DNA of 64,000 bases from Clitopilus passeckerianus (GCA_944990035.1 CALYLX010000128.1:372001-436000), one strand, 5' to 3'. Shown: positions 12,001 through 25,138, counted from the first letter of the stretch. The notes: generated from the sequence alone by a model not told the origin. Made by a program: numbers and translations.

Positions 12001-14587
12001 CCTGAGCATCAAGCATGCGCCGCTTGACAACGTTAGATTTATTGTATGTAAATTCCCGATGACGACCAATGATCGGAATGCGAGCTTGCAAGCCGTCAAT
12101 GTACTGGTCAAGTGCTGCTCGTATGCTTTCCGAGTCCTTTCCAAGGGCTCCTTCGACGGCTGGCTTGTCGCTCTCCGGGATGGAACCGTCAAGTATGGCA
12201 TTGATTTGGGCCGCGGTGCCAGCACAAGCACTCTCTACGCGGAGCATCAACGCATGGAATTCCTCGTCTGCAGATCTCATGGCGTTTGACTGGCGTTGTA
12301 TGCCTTCAAGCAGATGTCCCATCCTCACTGTGGTGTCATGGAAGGTGTTAAGGCCCGTCGCATGGGACACTATCCAAGACCGGAGTACGCCGTCCAACTT
12401 CGCAGCAATGGATTTGATGGGTGAATGAACATGTTCCAGCATAGTAGAGCTGAGATGATCCAATTGTTCCTTAATCTGGGAGAAGGAGAACTCTTGGGGT
12501 AACGGGGAGGCTCGTAGGCTTTCTGGGGTGGCTAAGCCATTGACATTGACATGTCCCGATATTCTCTTCCATCGCTTGTTCTCCATTAATTCCAAAATCT
12601 GCTCGCGTGTCTGTTCCTCCTGTTTGAGGTGATCCAATATTGCTTGCCAGATCTGTCGGAGTAACTTGAGCCTTTCAACCTTGCTTCTGGTATCCTCGGC
12701 TACCTCCTTCATCCGCCTGTCCAACGAGGCCAATGTCCGGAAGATCTGGTTTGCATTGGTGGTAAATGCAGGATCAATTCCAGGGAAGTTGAGCCGTAAG
12801 ATGGCTGGGCCAGACTCGCGAATAACTTGCTGTGCTTTCGCTGAGGTGTCTCGATATTCGGTGAGCATGGAAGGTAACAGGGCCATGAATGCGGAGTGAC
12901 GCGATGGTTCCAGGCATTCTTTGGAGGTGAAGTCAGGAGGCGATCCATCACCATCGTGATCCGCACCGGCGGGAATGCCTTGTTCGAGGCGTGTTAGGAT
13001 ATCCTTCAGGGTGACGATACACTGTTCGGCATCCGAAACCAGGTTTTCTACTCGCTTGACGGAGTCATAGGTAGTGCGGTATTCTTTGGCTTGTGCATCG
13101 ACTTTCTTGACAGATTCTGTGACGCCAGCGATTTCGGTTGACAGGAAGTCGGCGAGGCTCTTGTTCCTCTCCTTTTGATCCTCGAAGAGAGGATTCTCCG
13201 GACGAGGAAATGTGCTGACAGGAGAAGCCGGATTGCCTCTCATCGCTAGTCTCTTGAGCAATGTGTCTGCTCGGGAGGCGTAGGTGGCACTTTGTCTGGC
13301 CGTCGGATGGTTCGTCTTCGCCATGTCAATCTCCTCAGCCAGATCTTGTGCTGCTATTTTGTCCTTCAGTGTTTCCACGTAGATTTCATCGGCCCTGATT
13401 ATTTGTTTAGCCCAGGTACATGAAGGAACAGAGACAGATTACGCCTACTTCCGCCATTGCATAACAACACCCGCAATAAACTTTCCAATATGTTCCAAAT
13501 CATTTATTCCCTTCTCCTCCAGCCTGTCTTGCTCATCTAAGAGCTCATCCGGAACAGTTCGTCGGTCTATGAGTTTGTCAAGCAGTTTACTGGATGCTGC
13601 TATCTTTCCATGACGGAGAGCAGTGATCCTAGCAGAGTAAAGAGCTGCGTCTCTGGAGAGTAATTCTGCAAGTTTGAACCTAGAAGTCCTCGAGAATTTA
13701 GAGGAGGAGATGGTAGATTCAGATGCGCCGGATGTCGATGATGCGAATGACGCCGTGGAACCGCGACGAGAGAGGGTATGGACATCCTCTCCAGGAGTCA
13801 GACTGTTCTCGTAGACTGTCGGATTCCAGTTCGCTCGCGTCTGTAGAAAGGCCCGGAGATCCTCCACAATATTTCGCCGATCTATCCACGCAGCAATCCG
13901 GCATTCCTCCCAGTCAAGGCGTAGACTTAATAACTCGAAATTTTCTGAACGGTCTCGGAGCAGATGAAGGAGTTTGTCGAGCCCATAGATGGTGGTTAGG
14001 GTGATTTCAATCAAGTCAGTATCGGCTGGGGAAAGGTTTCGTTGGGTGGCAGCTGTTTATTGCATGGAATGAATAGACCGGAACTAGTGGTTTTAGGTAT
14101 AAACAGACCTTTGGTGAGCTGCCTCAGCTTCTGCAGTTCCCCTCGGTCAAAAATGTCCGTTTCCTTCTCAATAGCATCGTGCTCTTCCACCCATTGTCGT
14201 AGCTGTTCCCTTGTGGGTAGCTCCGGTACATGCTCCGCAGAGGCTCGTACAGCATCCAGGCCGGCAAACGCTTCCACTGGCGGCAACTTCTCCAGAAACT
14301 TTGAGAAAGTGTTAGAACCGCTATAAACGAGCTATGGAATGCCTTGCCTCAATTTTCTGCTCGATCCATACTCTCCTCTCACTAAAACTCTGCAACTCAA
14401 TGACTTCATGGGATTCTAGAGGCTGTTCTTCCCCTGTGCTGCACTCATCTTCCATGATGTGTGGGTCACCGTGATCATTGGAACTCATTTGTTTTCCAAA
14501 TTCGTTGGGTGAAAGCGTATTAGGGGCATTAAACATGGTCGTGCCAGACGACCCGGGCGCGTCATTAATTTGAGGGCCCGTGGACAT
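9005..14587 (-). CDS. Giant GAR (GAS2)-domain microtubule-binding coiled-coil protein
   Basis: Six exons (14348-14587, 14109-14298, 13449-14052, 10936-13394, 9440-10886, 9005-9392) join in phase to 1775 residues with no frame break. The N-terminus is acidic and disordered. A long helical region (about residues 80-1170) has spectrin-like spacing. It is followed by a Ser/Arg/Pro-rich basic linker and then a GAR domain near residues 1570-1655 (start DPKNKLDVAVGEVVNN, core GKYWIG...LCFCRILRSQ, end VRVGGGWSELSKFIKDHFA). GAR domains bind microtubules in GAS2 and spectraplakins, so a cytoskeletal linker role is inferred. The tail is Pro/Ser-rich. The first intron is GC-AG. I do not know a fungal gene name for it. 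Convergent with the C2H2 gene, 211 bp apart. Confidence 0.85.
14299..14347 (-). other. GC-AG intron in GAR-protein gene
   Basis: A 49-nt intron begins GCAAGG after exon sequence GAG and ends CTCAAAG. It joins WIEQKIE to FLEKLPP in phase 0. No GT donor nearby restores the frame. Confidence 0.75.
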
Positions 14588-14906
14588 GTCAGCGAAGGGT
14601 TTGAAGGGTCGAAAGCGTGTTAAATCTTGATACTTTTGAAGGCGCTTCGTCTACAGATCCATCAGCCAGGAAAGAAGTGCTTTAGGCTATAGCCCTGGGC
14701 ATGAAGGGGGAGAGTGTCAATCAGCAAGGTTTACACGCGTGTGAAATGTGCCGCCTCCACCACACCAGAAACGACCCTGAAACTATCGGTTTACTTCCGC
14801 CTTGTCATGACTCAGGTCAACGTTGTATTCGTTAATCGATTGGTTGGGTAATACAGAATATCTCATAGTACATCGTTGTATAAATACAATACATCCCAAA
14901 GATCGT
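14588..14906. other. Upstream region of GAR-protein gene
   Basis: 319 bp between the 3' end of the minus-strand membrane coiled-coil gene and the start of the GAR-protein gene. It must hold the GAR promoter. No coding exon seen. Confidence 0.45.
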
Positions 14907-15735
14907 TCATTGTCCGAGTTCATGTTCATGCAGTCGAGTTCGCGCCACTCTCCTCTGGATTCTATCAAATCTCATTATTCTGAGCATCCATGGAGCTTTG
15001 GTAAACATACCAGCGTTGATTTATCTAGTTCTGCCATCTCTGCAGCAACTTTCCGCAGCCTATCGATGCCTCGTGAATCACCTTGGCCTCGTGGAGGGGA
15101 CATGCCCATCTCCAATTCAACTTCGTGCATGAAGGCTGCCACATCTGCCAAAGATGTCCCCAAGGCGGCCAGTGCGGCAGTTTCGGCCCTTTGTCACCCG
15201 TTAGCGCCTGTGATGATTAGTGAGATGGAATCTACCTCTTCCGTTGGCTCTCCTCGAGTAGGCTCCAAATATCATCCTTCATTTTCCCTATCTCCCGATT
15301 CCGGTGTTCCAACCTTTGCTCCGCACTTGTAGACAGATAAGCCAGGTGTTCAGAGTGAACTTTCCCTTTGAATTGAAGTTCATCCACATCTTGTAGTACG
15401 TCATGCACAAGCGTCCGCAATCGTTTCTGCTCCTCCTTCCGCTTAGATACCTCTCCAGCTGCAGACCTGAGTTCGGTTTGAAGTGCCTGGACTGTAACCG
15501 TGAGGTCCTGGATCTGTTTTGAAAGTCGAGATATTCTTCTCCGGGACAGGGCGTAAGGAACTGCAGCAATGGGAAGCAAGAACGCAGTTATCACTGCGAG
15601 ATGGGTGAGAGCACGATATCGAGAGGCTTCTGGGGCATCTAAGCGAGAAGAGCTGATATGCTCTGGGACCATTCCATGCCCTTGAATCTGGGGTTCTGAA
15701 ATTGTCGGCGGTTGTATGGTCTGAGAGGGCTCCAT
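14907..15735 (-). CDS. Membrane-anchored coiled-coil protein, function unknown
   Basis: About 235 residues from ATG 15735 (MEPSQTIQPPTISEPQ). A Pro/Gln-rich N-terminus of about 40 residues precedes one membrane helix (LTHLAVITAFLLPIAAVPYAL) with basic residues after it (SRRRIS), then a long amphipathic coiled coil (residues 70-165). An intron GTAGAT...ACAAAG (about 15180-15232) joins ESQRKR to AETAALAALG. The last residues depend on a second 56-nt intron (GTATGT...AATCCAG). With it the protein ends KSTLRRVARTRLHEHELGQ at 14907; without it at 14975. I recognise no family. The topology suggests a tail on the surface of an organelle, but that is inference. Confidence 0.65.
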
Positions 15736-16120
15736 TCAACTGATAAGTCAAAGCCAGTTGGTGAAATCAATTGAGAGAGAGATACTGCCGAGTGGTACGC
15801 GTTGACATTGCTTGCCATAACAGTCAGATAAGGCATCACTTCTATCAGTCAGGTGCAAAGACAGGAAGTGCTGATGAGTGCTCAAGCACGTAAATACTAT
15901 AACATTAGTAGAGACAATCTAAAAAATAATTTACTGGGTACATATGTAAGTTGGGGTAACTTTCTACCAGATACTATAAAACAAACAACTGAAGTGGCCA
16001 AAAAGCCAGGAATCGAGGATACATACACAGTAACAGAAATAAAGAAAGGATAGTGGTATACAACAAAACATAATGAGAACCAGATGTACAAGAAGGGAAG
16101 CTGTAGAAAAACGAAAGGAA
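15736..16120. other. Intergenic, AT-rich
   Basis: 385 bp lying upstream of the membrane coiled-coil gene and downstream of the GW-repeat gene, both on the minus strand. Only short random ORFs; probably promoter and 3' UTR. Confidence 0.5.
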
Positions 16121-19100
16121 CTAGTCAGCAAACCGTAGAACCTGCCACCATTTTCTCTTCTTTTTCTTTTCATTTGTCTCGTTAACATTTGGAAGGGATT
16201 TACTTCGCTTGTGGGTCACGACCTTGTTGCTACGCTTGAGAGTTCCCTTTTTCTGCCCTTTGGCCTGAGCTTTGGGGTCTTTTGGTGGTGTCTTTGGTGA
16301 CAGTCGAGGTATTGGTCTATAGTATAGGGTTAGAATCCTTGCCTCGGGAGGAAGAAGGTAACACCCACTGGTCCAGCATCATCTGATACTCTTTCTCCTT
16401 CTTGAGACCAGATAATGCAATTGCGATCTCTTGCTGGAATCTCAGGCGAGTATTGTTTGGCACAAGCACCTTCCGTCGCCACATTGCCACACTGTTGCCA
16501 CTATCTGAAGGCAGGAAGACGAAGACATAGACGAACAGAGCGGGATCATACCCGATGACCGAATCTTGAATAATTGGATCGAGAGTAGATTGTACCTGCT
16601 TGAACGTGAGCCAGTCAAATGTGGGTTCAGAGGGGTGATCTTCTGCCCGATGTAGGACGTTTGTGAATAATGCTCCTCGCTCTCGGGTTTGCAGGAATTT
16701 GTGCAGCTGTGGGAGTTCTTCGTCAGGGGGAAATGGACATGCTGCATGCGAACTCACGCCATAGGATCCAAGACTATATTCCACTTTTGTCAACCAATCA
16801 ATATGTGCACGGACGCGGAGATCCTTTTGAGAAGAAAACATCCAATGTATGCGCTCCTTCGCCTTCCTTGACCTGCCAAAGAAAGCAGCTTGAACCTTCT
16901 CGAATGCCTGGGTATGAGACTCGACAAAGCGAATATCTGTATACTCGTTCATCTTCTGCGTCTGTGGCGCATCGATTGGCTGAGTATACGTGCCATTGTA
17001 AGCATGTGTCATCGTCTTCGACGGCATGGTATACGACGCTGCCTGACTGTCTCCCCATGACGTCTTCTGCTGCTTATGTTGAGCTTGTTCGCCACGTCTG
17101 GCTTCCTCCCAAGGGTCTTCATAGCCATCCTCTTCATCCCAATCGTCCTCATCCTCTGCGTCCCAGTTATCATCCCATCCACTTCCAGTGCCTTTGCCAC
17201 TTTTCATTCCATGCTTTGGCTGACTCCACGCGTCGTCGTCACCACCACCCCAACCATCCGCTGCCTTCCCCCAGCCCTGTTCATCTCCACCCCGAGCCCC
17301 CCATCCATCGTCGGCGGGTGCCCAGCCCCCTGAGCCGCCACCTTTCTTGTCTTTCTTCCCATTCGCCCTTTTCCCCTCTTCCGGCCAGCCTCCTGCATCA
17401 TCCCATCCCCCACCATCTCCTTGTCCCCATGTATCTTTTGGTTGTCCCTTTTTGGCACTCTTGTTATCCCAACCGCCCTGGTCGTCCCAGCCTCCCCCAT
17501 GTTGAGCCTTCTTTGGGTTTCCACCCCATCCGTCATTCCCTCCCTGGTCCCCCCACCGATCATCCTCATTCCCTCCCCACCCACCGCCTCCATGTCCACC
17601 CCATCCGTCCCCTTCATGGTCATGACCTCCACCCCATCCTGAACCTTGATCATTCCAACCGTCATCTCCCCGCCCTCCATGGGCCTTCTTCGGTTTCCCT
17701 TGTTTATGTGGGGCGGCTGTGGGTGCTGAGGCCAGCCATGCCCCGACTGTGCCTGTTGTGGGTGTCCATGCATTTGTCGTGGATGCCCATGCATCGGTTG
17801 CGGGTGTCCATGCATTTGTTGTGGATGTCCGTGCATTGGCTGTGGGTGATCACTGTGCGCATGTCCCTGTCCATAGAATGACTGATGACGTTGATGTGGG
17901 TGTGGCTGCGTCTTGGGCGTATGCGCCGAAAGCTGGCTCTGAGGGAGCGAATTGAGCAAAGAACTGTAAAGATCGTCGTGCTGCTGCCCAGACAGGACGT
18001 TTCTCGCCCCACTGGCATCAGAAGCGACCGGAGAACTGAAAGTCACCTTTGCTGGCTTGGCATGGGGGTGTTGATGACTTGGGTGTCTCCCCTGCCCTTG
18101 CGCCCGCCATGCACTAGGAGCAGGCATAGGCCAGACTTCGGCTTCCTCGTCGCTTTCATCAGTTTCGTCACTGTAATCATCTTCATGGTCATAACCCCAT
18201 CCGTGCGCGGCTGGGGGAGGCCGCATTTGAGGAGGAGGAGCGCTCTGTCCAGACACTGATCGACTAGCGGGAGGTCGTCCCCAATCTTGCCATGCCTGTC
18301 GAACAGGCTGAGGAGGTGGCCCTCTTACTTGAGGAGGAGGAGCTGCTTGAGGTTTTGGATCTCCCCATGGATCTACATTTTTCGGCTGGCCCCAGTTGTT
18401 ATACATTGATGCAGAGGCGCTGTGAGACGCCCTAGACCCTGCTGGGGGAGGCATCGGCCGTCCAGGGTGTGGCGGATAAAAGTTCGGTTGTTGCTGGGGT
18501 GGTGGTGGTTGCGGTGGTTGGCTCTGAGGGGCAGGTGGAGGAATCTGTGATGCCTCTCGTCTCTTTGCCATTTCGGACGCTGAGACGTATTTTCTGGGAC
18601 CTTCAGATGGTGGAGGATATGGCCCCCAAACTGGGTGAGGAGGTTGTCCAGCTGACTGGTCATGCTTGTCAGTATGCTATGCTACTACCACCGACAAGTT
18701 CGGAAAAGGAAAAGCGCGACTCACTGGCTGTGGTGGATTGGCTGGTGGTGGTGGTTGCGATGTAGGCGCCGATTGTGGTATTGCCGCTGGTTGAGGAGGC
18801 GGCGACGCTACATTCGGTGGGGGAGCAGGCGAAGGAGGATGATGCTTAGCCTGGTCTAAGGGTTGACTTGGTGGTTCCCAACCATCATTCGCTGACCCCC
18901 GACGCTCTGTCTGCCCCATCCACCTTGATTTATGCCAGAGTTTCGCCCGCCGTCTGCGGGAGTTCCCCAACCGCCTCCAGTACCCCAACCGCCTGCAGAA
19001 TGATCGCCATCGTCGAAATCGTCGTCGTTTGCCCTGTGATCAACTCCCCATCCTTTGCCATGATTTGGTGGTGCATCGTCGTAGTTGTCGAATCGTTCCA

Positions 19101-19439
19101 CAAATTGGTCTCCTGTAAGATAGACGCAGGGTTATGTACGAGAATGCAAATTACCTAGGCTCGTTTCGTACCTTGCGTGTGGTGAACGTGGTTATGACCG
19201 ATCGGTGTCACGTCAGCTGGATTGGCGTAGAAATCGTCGTCCGCGACGGTTGAACCTCCTTGACTTCGAATAATAACAGGTAAAGGATGTTCATTTGGTT
19301 CAATCCCAGGTATCGGTTCTGGTGAAGGAGCCGGAATAGGAGCTGGAGTGGGTGGCTTAGGTGGCGGCGGAGGTTCTGCAACCTTTTCCTCTTTCTTTGC
19401 TTCCGCTTTTCCCTTTTTCGCGGTCTTTTTCGGCGGCAT
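16121..19439 (-). CDS. Gly-Trp (GW) repeat low-complexity protein
   Basis: Starts MPPKKTAKKGKAEAKKEEK, followed by a Pro-rich stretch, then an intron to GDQFVERFDNYDD. The middle is Pro/Gln-rich. A 480-nt block (about 17200-17680) is Gly/Asp/Asn-rich with about 20 tryptophans in GW, WG or WD contexts (DGWGGHGGGGWGGNEDD). A folded C-terminal domain of about 200 residues follows (VESHTQAFEKVQAAFFG, then MWRRKVLVPNNTRLRF), ending in a Lys-rich tail (NEKKKKRKWWQVLRFAD). A 51-nt in-frame intron with perfect signals (GTGAGT, CTGAC, CCACAG) lies between SLGSYG and LHKFLQ; the last intron (GTGGGT...ACTATAG) joins MMLDQ to PIPRLSP. Two frame changes near 17710 and 18896 sit at GGGG and CCCCC runs. The C-terminal domain may be the so-called CcmS-related domain of agaric databases (unverified recall). 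GW repeats in other eukaryotes bind Argonaute, which is only a hypothesis here. Confidence 0.72.
17753..17848 (-). repeat. 21-bp tandem repeat encoding MHGHPQP/Q
   Basis: Four to five imperfect copies of a 21-bp unit inside the GW-repeat gene, read on the minus strand as MHGHPQQ, MHGHPQP, MHGHPRQ and so on. Copies differ at third positions, so the repeat is not a recent expansion. Confidence 0.8.
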
Positions 19440-19958
19440 TACCCTGACGCTAGGCGGCTCAGATGCTGCTAAAGAAAGGGAGCGACCCTTGCAGCTTAGT
19501 TGATAGACACAACGACCTAAGGCGCCTAGAGAAAGCCTTGACAGTTCCACTAGAGTTAATTTCTAAATGAGATTCTCATCATCGTCCAGTTTCTTCGGAG
19601 AGTACACGAGGACCGAGGCACGCATGATCAGCAGGTTCTCATTTCCCCGTTATCGAACGTTCATTAAAGCTAGTGCTTGGCATCGATTTTAACCCCCAAT
19701 TCGACGGTCTCATTGCATTGATTGCATTGCTAATAATGAACTTATTGTATACACTTGTAGCGGTGTAACCGATGTGTTTCATTGCCGTTGCAATTGATGA
19801 AGCCCACCACAGCCTCGATGTAACCATCAAACCTGGCGCGAAAAATGCCATATCTACCAGCCTTGCACATCAGAGTCCCCTTAGACTGGTCTCTCACCCC
19901 GCTAAGTTCAACAGCCCCGTCCGAGACGAGGTAGACTCTGGGAGTCTTTGCTGAAATC
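19440..19958. other. Divergent intergenic region
   Basis: 519 bp between the start of the GW-repeat gene and the start of the membrane-protein gene. No exon recognised. Shared upstream regulatory region by position. Confidence 0.45.
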
Positions 19959-21209
19959 ATGATGACCTTTCGCTGGAGCTGGATCTTCACTGTTCTTTCA
20001 TTGCTGGTTCAATTGGGAAATGCTAACTTTCCTTCAAATGATGACACGATCGTGAATAGGCTTCATCGCAGGGAGGAGTTGTTCGTCGATACGTGAGTCC
20101 TTGATTTTGACCTTGGGGCATAATTCTAATGCCTCTGTTAGGCATTCATATGTCGTCTCTACAGCTCCAATGTCAACAAAGAACGTCGGAATCATAGTTG
20201 CCTGTGTGGTTGCAGGTGTAGCCATCTCGTCTGCCGCTCTTGGCTGGTGCTTCCTTTCACGAGCACGGCGCCTTCGCGTACCTCATGTCGAGGAAGGCGT
20301 CGACAGCCCTTCTTCCGTTGACTCAACATGGAAGCCAAAGTCGAATCTGAAATCCCAATTCTCGCCTGACGAGAACTCCCGCTTCGACCGAATTCGTGCT
20401 GCGTTCGGGAAGAGGAAGAAACACGAAGCAATACTTCCTGTTTACAATGTCCCACTACCGGCAGGCTCTACAGAATCAATAGTGCGCCCACCTCCCGCTG
20501 CCCAGGGCATATTCCTCGCTACCCAAGCGTCCTCGAACGAGGCAATTCTCAACGCAGCTTCGATAGTGGGAAGCCATCACCACCGTCGAAACGTGCATCG
20601 CCGCCGCCGCCACTAAAGGGCCTTCCTGAGCTTGCTCGGACTCCATCATCCTCGAGCAGAACCTCCCAATTGTCAGGGCCGCGCCCACAGAAGCGTCCTC
20701 AAATGCCGCCCAAGGCCGTCCTGGTACCCCCGCCTGGACGTCCGCTCCCAGGGCTGTCAGGTTCCAAAACTGCTCATACCCCGAAGTCCCCGTCGAAGCG
20801 CCGGTCTTGGCTCTCCAAGCACCCATTCAAGCATCCCTTCATCCCGTTCAGGAGTCCCGATATCTCCCTCAAATTCCCACCTGGATCACCCCTCGGAGGC
20901 TACCATCCATCTCGCCAACACCTCGAAGCCCGCTTCGACATGGTGACCCCACGAGTTTCCAGCCCACTGGCGGAAAGCCCCAGGCGCATTCCTGCCAGTG
21001 CAAAGGATTTGCAGAGGAAGGAGCATGTCATTAAGAGGGCTCCTTTGCCTGAGCCCAGCCCGTCATCGGCTCGTCAGGCAAAGATTGTGGAGGCTCTTCA
21101 TAGCGCGGAGATTGAAGGTCGGATGACGCCCACTGGTTACCGAACTGCGATCCCTCCAACTAGCGCAAAGCCTCCAAAGACCCCGAAGACGGCGAAGCAG
21201 CTAGACTGA
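19959..21209 (+). CDS. Signal peptide plus single-pass membrane protein with Pro/Ser-rich tail
   Basis: Exon 1 (19959-20092) encodes a signal peptide (MMTFRWSWIFTVLSLLVQL). After the intron (GTGAGT...TGTTAG) comes a short ectodomain and a membrane helix (NVGIIVACVVAGVAISSAAL), then WCFLSRARRLR and a cytoplasmic tail rich in Pro, Ser and Lys. Such small-ectodomain proteins are common in agarics; a cell-surface sensor resembling Mid2 or Wsc is possible but unproven. The reading frame changes by one missing base somewhere between about 20400 and 20570. The C-terminal part (PPPPPLKGLPELARTPSSSS, ending KTAKQLD) is clearly coding in the second frame, and no convincing intron joins the two. Function unknown. 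Confidence 0.6.
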
Positions 21210-21392
21210 GAGTTGATGCCGTTGCACGCAGGCCGGATTCCCCTGTAATGCCTACTACTGCATACATATGATCGTTATACTGATGTATTATTAACATGAC
21301 CCATTGAATGGCACGCATCATGAAACTGACAGGTACAAAAACTATCCAAGTGCATTGAGATCATCCCGTCTATTCTATGTACAGTGGATTGT

Positions 21393-22846
<1,454 letters not shown>

Positions 22847-23051
22847 TGTAGGCAAGACGGAAGAAAGCTGAATTCTGCAAGTCAAGCTCTGAAAATCTCT
22901 GCTGTCGGCCGTATCGCCGAAATGGTTATTCCGCCGCTACACGTGAAAGGTAAGCGCGTTGCTTGCGTTTATTTGTTTTTAGACGCGTCGGTTAGCAGCA
23001 ATTTCGTTGACGCGACCAGGGTCACCGGCATTGTTCTTCTCTCACCCGACA
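22847..23051. promoter_or_regulatory. Divergent promoter, LYS12 / Cdt2-like, with E-box
   Basis: 205 bp between start codons containing CACGTG at 22940-22945. Confidence 0.5.
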
Positions 23052-24879
23052 ATGCTTCCAAGCCCAAGTTCCTCACCAAGAGTCGTTCTAGAGGATAGGA
23101 CCAATCATGTACGCGAAGACCAGTCACCGACGGTTACTCCTGTCAAAAAGTTCAGACCGGCTTCAAGTTGGCCAACACCACCGACGGAGGGGAAGGCTTC
23201 AGCACGACGCGTTTCGACTGTGACGTTGGGCAAACGACCGAGGTTGGACTTCTCAAGAGACTATAGCAAGGATGCCGCAGACACAGAGTCAGAAGATTCA
23301 GATAGCGATGTCGAAATGGAGGATGTTTCTCGCACTCAGCTAAGGACACGCAAGCATACCGCATATAATATGCGAATGCGCGCCGCCTTCGGTATTCCGG
23401 GACAAAGGCGTCCAGCAGAACGTATGTGGCGACAAAGCCACCGTGATCTCTCTCTATTGACTCCACTCTCTAGCTTCGACGCGTTCAATTCTACAGTCCT
23501 TCATTTCCGCTCAGAAATCTGACATCTTCAGGTGCCAGTCAGCTAATGTTGGCAGTTACTTGGATCCCCGTATACTTGCTCTTATACCCATGGTGCGTGC
23601 TCGTGATTAATTAAAGTGGCTAATAAAAATCTAACACATGCTTAATTAGCTGCAAGAAGTGGAGATACTCCTCTTATCGCGGTTGCCACCGAACAAGGAT
23701 CTGTACATGTCATAAACACGTCCAAAGGCGAGAATGGGACCCTGGTGAGTACTCCAGCATTGGCTAGTGGCAAATCTTCCTAAATATATGCTTCCAGAAC
23801 TCCCCGAACGACCATGACAGCGCACGAAAACGGTATTTTTGACGTTAAATGGAACCACGACGATACACTCCTCGCGACTTGCTCTGGTGACCAAACGGCA
23901 AAGATATCCGATGTTCAGCGCGAAACCATCACGCATGTGCTTTCAGGTCATTCTGGGACAGTGAAATCCGCTGCATGGGACCCAAGCCACCCGGATATTC
24001 TGAGTACAGCAGGACGCGACGGACACATCTGCATTTGGGACCTCCGGACCAACGGAAGGCAGGGCGAGGAAGGATTGACCTATTTGCATCCAGTCATAAC
24101 GCTTCCAAACGCCCATGGCGAACCCAAAGGCAGGGGCCGACCCAAAAAGCCAAAAACGTCATCAGCGTTACCAACTTGCTGTATCCTGAAGGCGATACTC
24201 ACGGGCTGATTAGCTCTGGGTCTTCAGATGGGTAAGTAGTGTCTCCTCCAAGGCTTGGTTGCATATTGACGAGGCATTCAGGATACTCAAATATTGGGAC
24301 CTAAGGACATCTAGTTCACCGATGAAGAAATCAAAGTCGACAAAGACCAAATTACCGACGTTGCTCGGCTCCTCAGCTGTCGACCCAACAACCCTTCATG
24401 GCTCTCGACGACCGCGGGGTATTATCAAGTTAACAGCAGGGACCGGGCCAACAGCAGGTCTTGTCTTTGGGCTTGGTGTCGATTCCCGTATCCATACCTA
24501 CTTTATTCCGTCTCTCGAACCGGTCGGGGTCAGCTATACCCATGAGAAGCTTCAGACCAATTCCTTCTATGTCGGTCTCTCAATATCGCCCTGTGGTCGA
24601 TGGCTAGCCAGTGGCGGAGCAGGAAACCCTGGAGGCGCTTTCATGTTCGACGTGAGCGCCGCTGCTCGACCTTCCTACGGAGATGCAGTTCGGTCGGGAG
24701 TAGAGCTGAGAGGCCAGCAAGGAGAGATCGGGGCGGTAGACTGGGCTGCAGGAATGCTCGCATCTTGCGCAGACGATGGAACAGTGCGGGTTTGGCGATC
24801 TGATGTTGAGAATTACCGCGCATGTTTGGACGCCCCCGAGGAGAAGAAGTGGGATTGGTTTTGGGCCGGCCAGCAGTGA
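23052..24879 (+). CDS. Cdt2/DTL-like WD40 protein, CRL4 substrate receptor
   Basis: Start MLPSPSSSPRVVLED. A disordered N-terminus leads, through a 53-nt intron (GTATGT...CTCTAG), into LQSFISAQKSDIF and then a WD40 propeller: PLIAVATEQGSVHVINTS, MTAHENGIFDVKWNHDD, LLATCSGDQTAK, GTVKSAAWDPSH, GRDGHICIWDLR, ILKYWDLR, SFYVGLSISPCGRWLASG and ASCADDGTVRVW. Two WDLR boxes match the WDXR motif by which DCAF proteins bind DDB1. The order resembles Cdt2, which with Cul4-Ddb1 degrades Cdt1 and other PCNA-bound proteins. At 24152-24156 an A5 run needs a sixth A to read PKNVISVTNLLYP. The intron before MTAHENG also does not close cleanly (about 23754-23815). The assignment is by motif order; another DCAF is possible. 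Confidence 0.78.
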
Positions 24880-25138
24880 GAAAGCTTGATAATTGCCGGC
24901 AACCTGAATTATTGGGAAGACTCGCTGCCATACTGTATAAAGTTGTTAATTGTATTATAATTCAGATTTGTATAATAACAGAGCAATGTCAAAGCATCAG
25001 TCACGGTGTCAGATCGTAAGCCCATGAAGTTCTATCGATTATCAGCGAGAAACGGAGCGAGGAATAAATTACATGTGCAGCAAAGTGCGAGATATATCAT
25101 GCAACCGATAGTCCAAAAAGAGACGGAGACCACTCGGA

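Noticed and set aside
16670..17881. 403-residue plus-strand open frame rich in His, Pro and Ser
   Set aside because: Exact antisense of the GW-repeat gene; its composition is the mirror of Gly/Trp/Met codons and it has no family resemblance.
19742..19990. Minus-strand open frame upstream of the membrane-protein gene
   Set aside because: No domain and it overlaps the first exon of the plus-strand gene.
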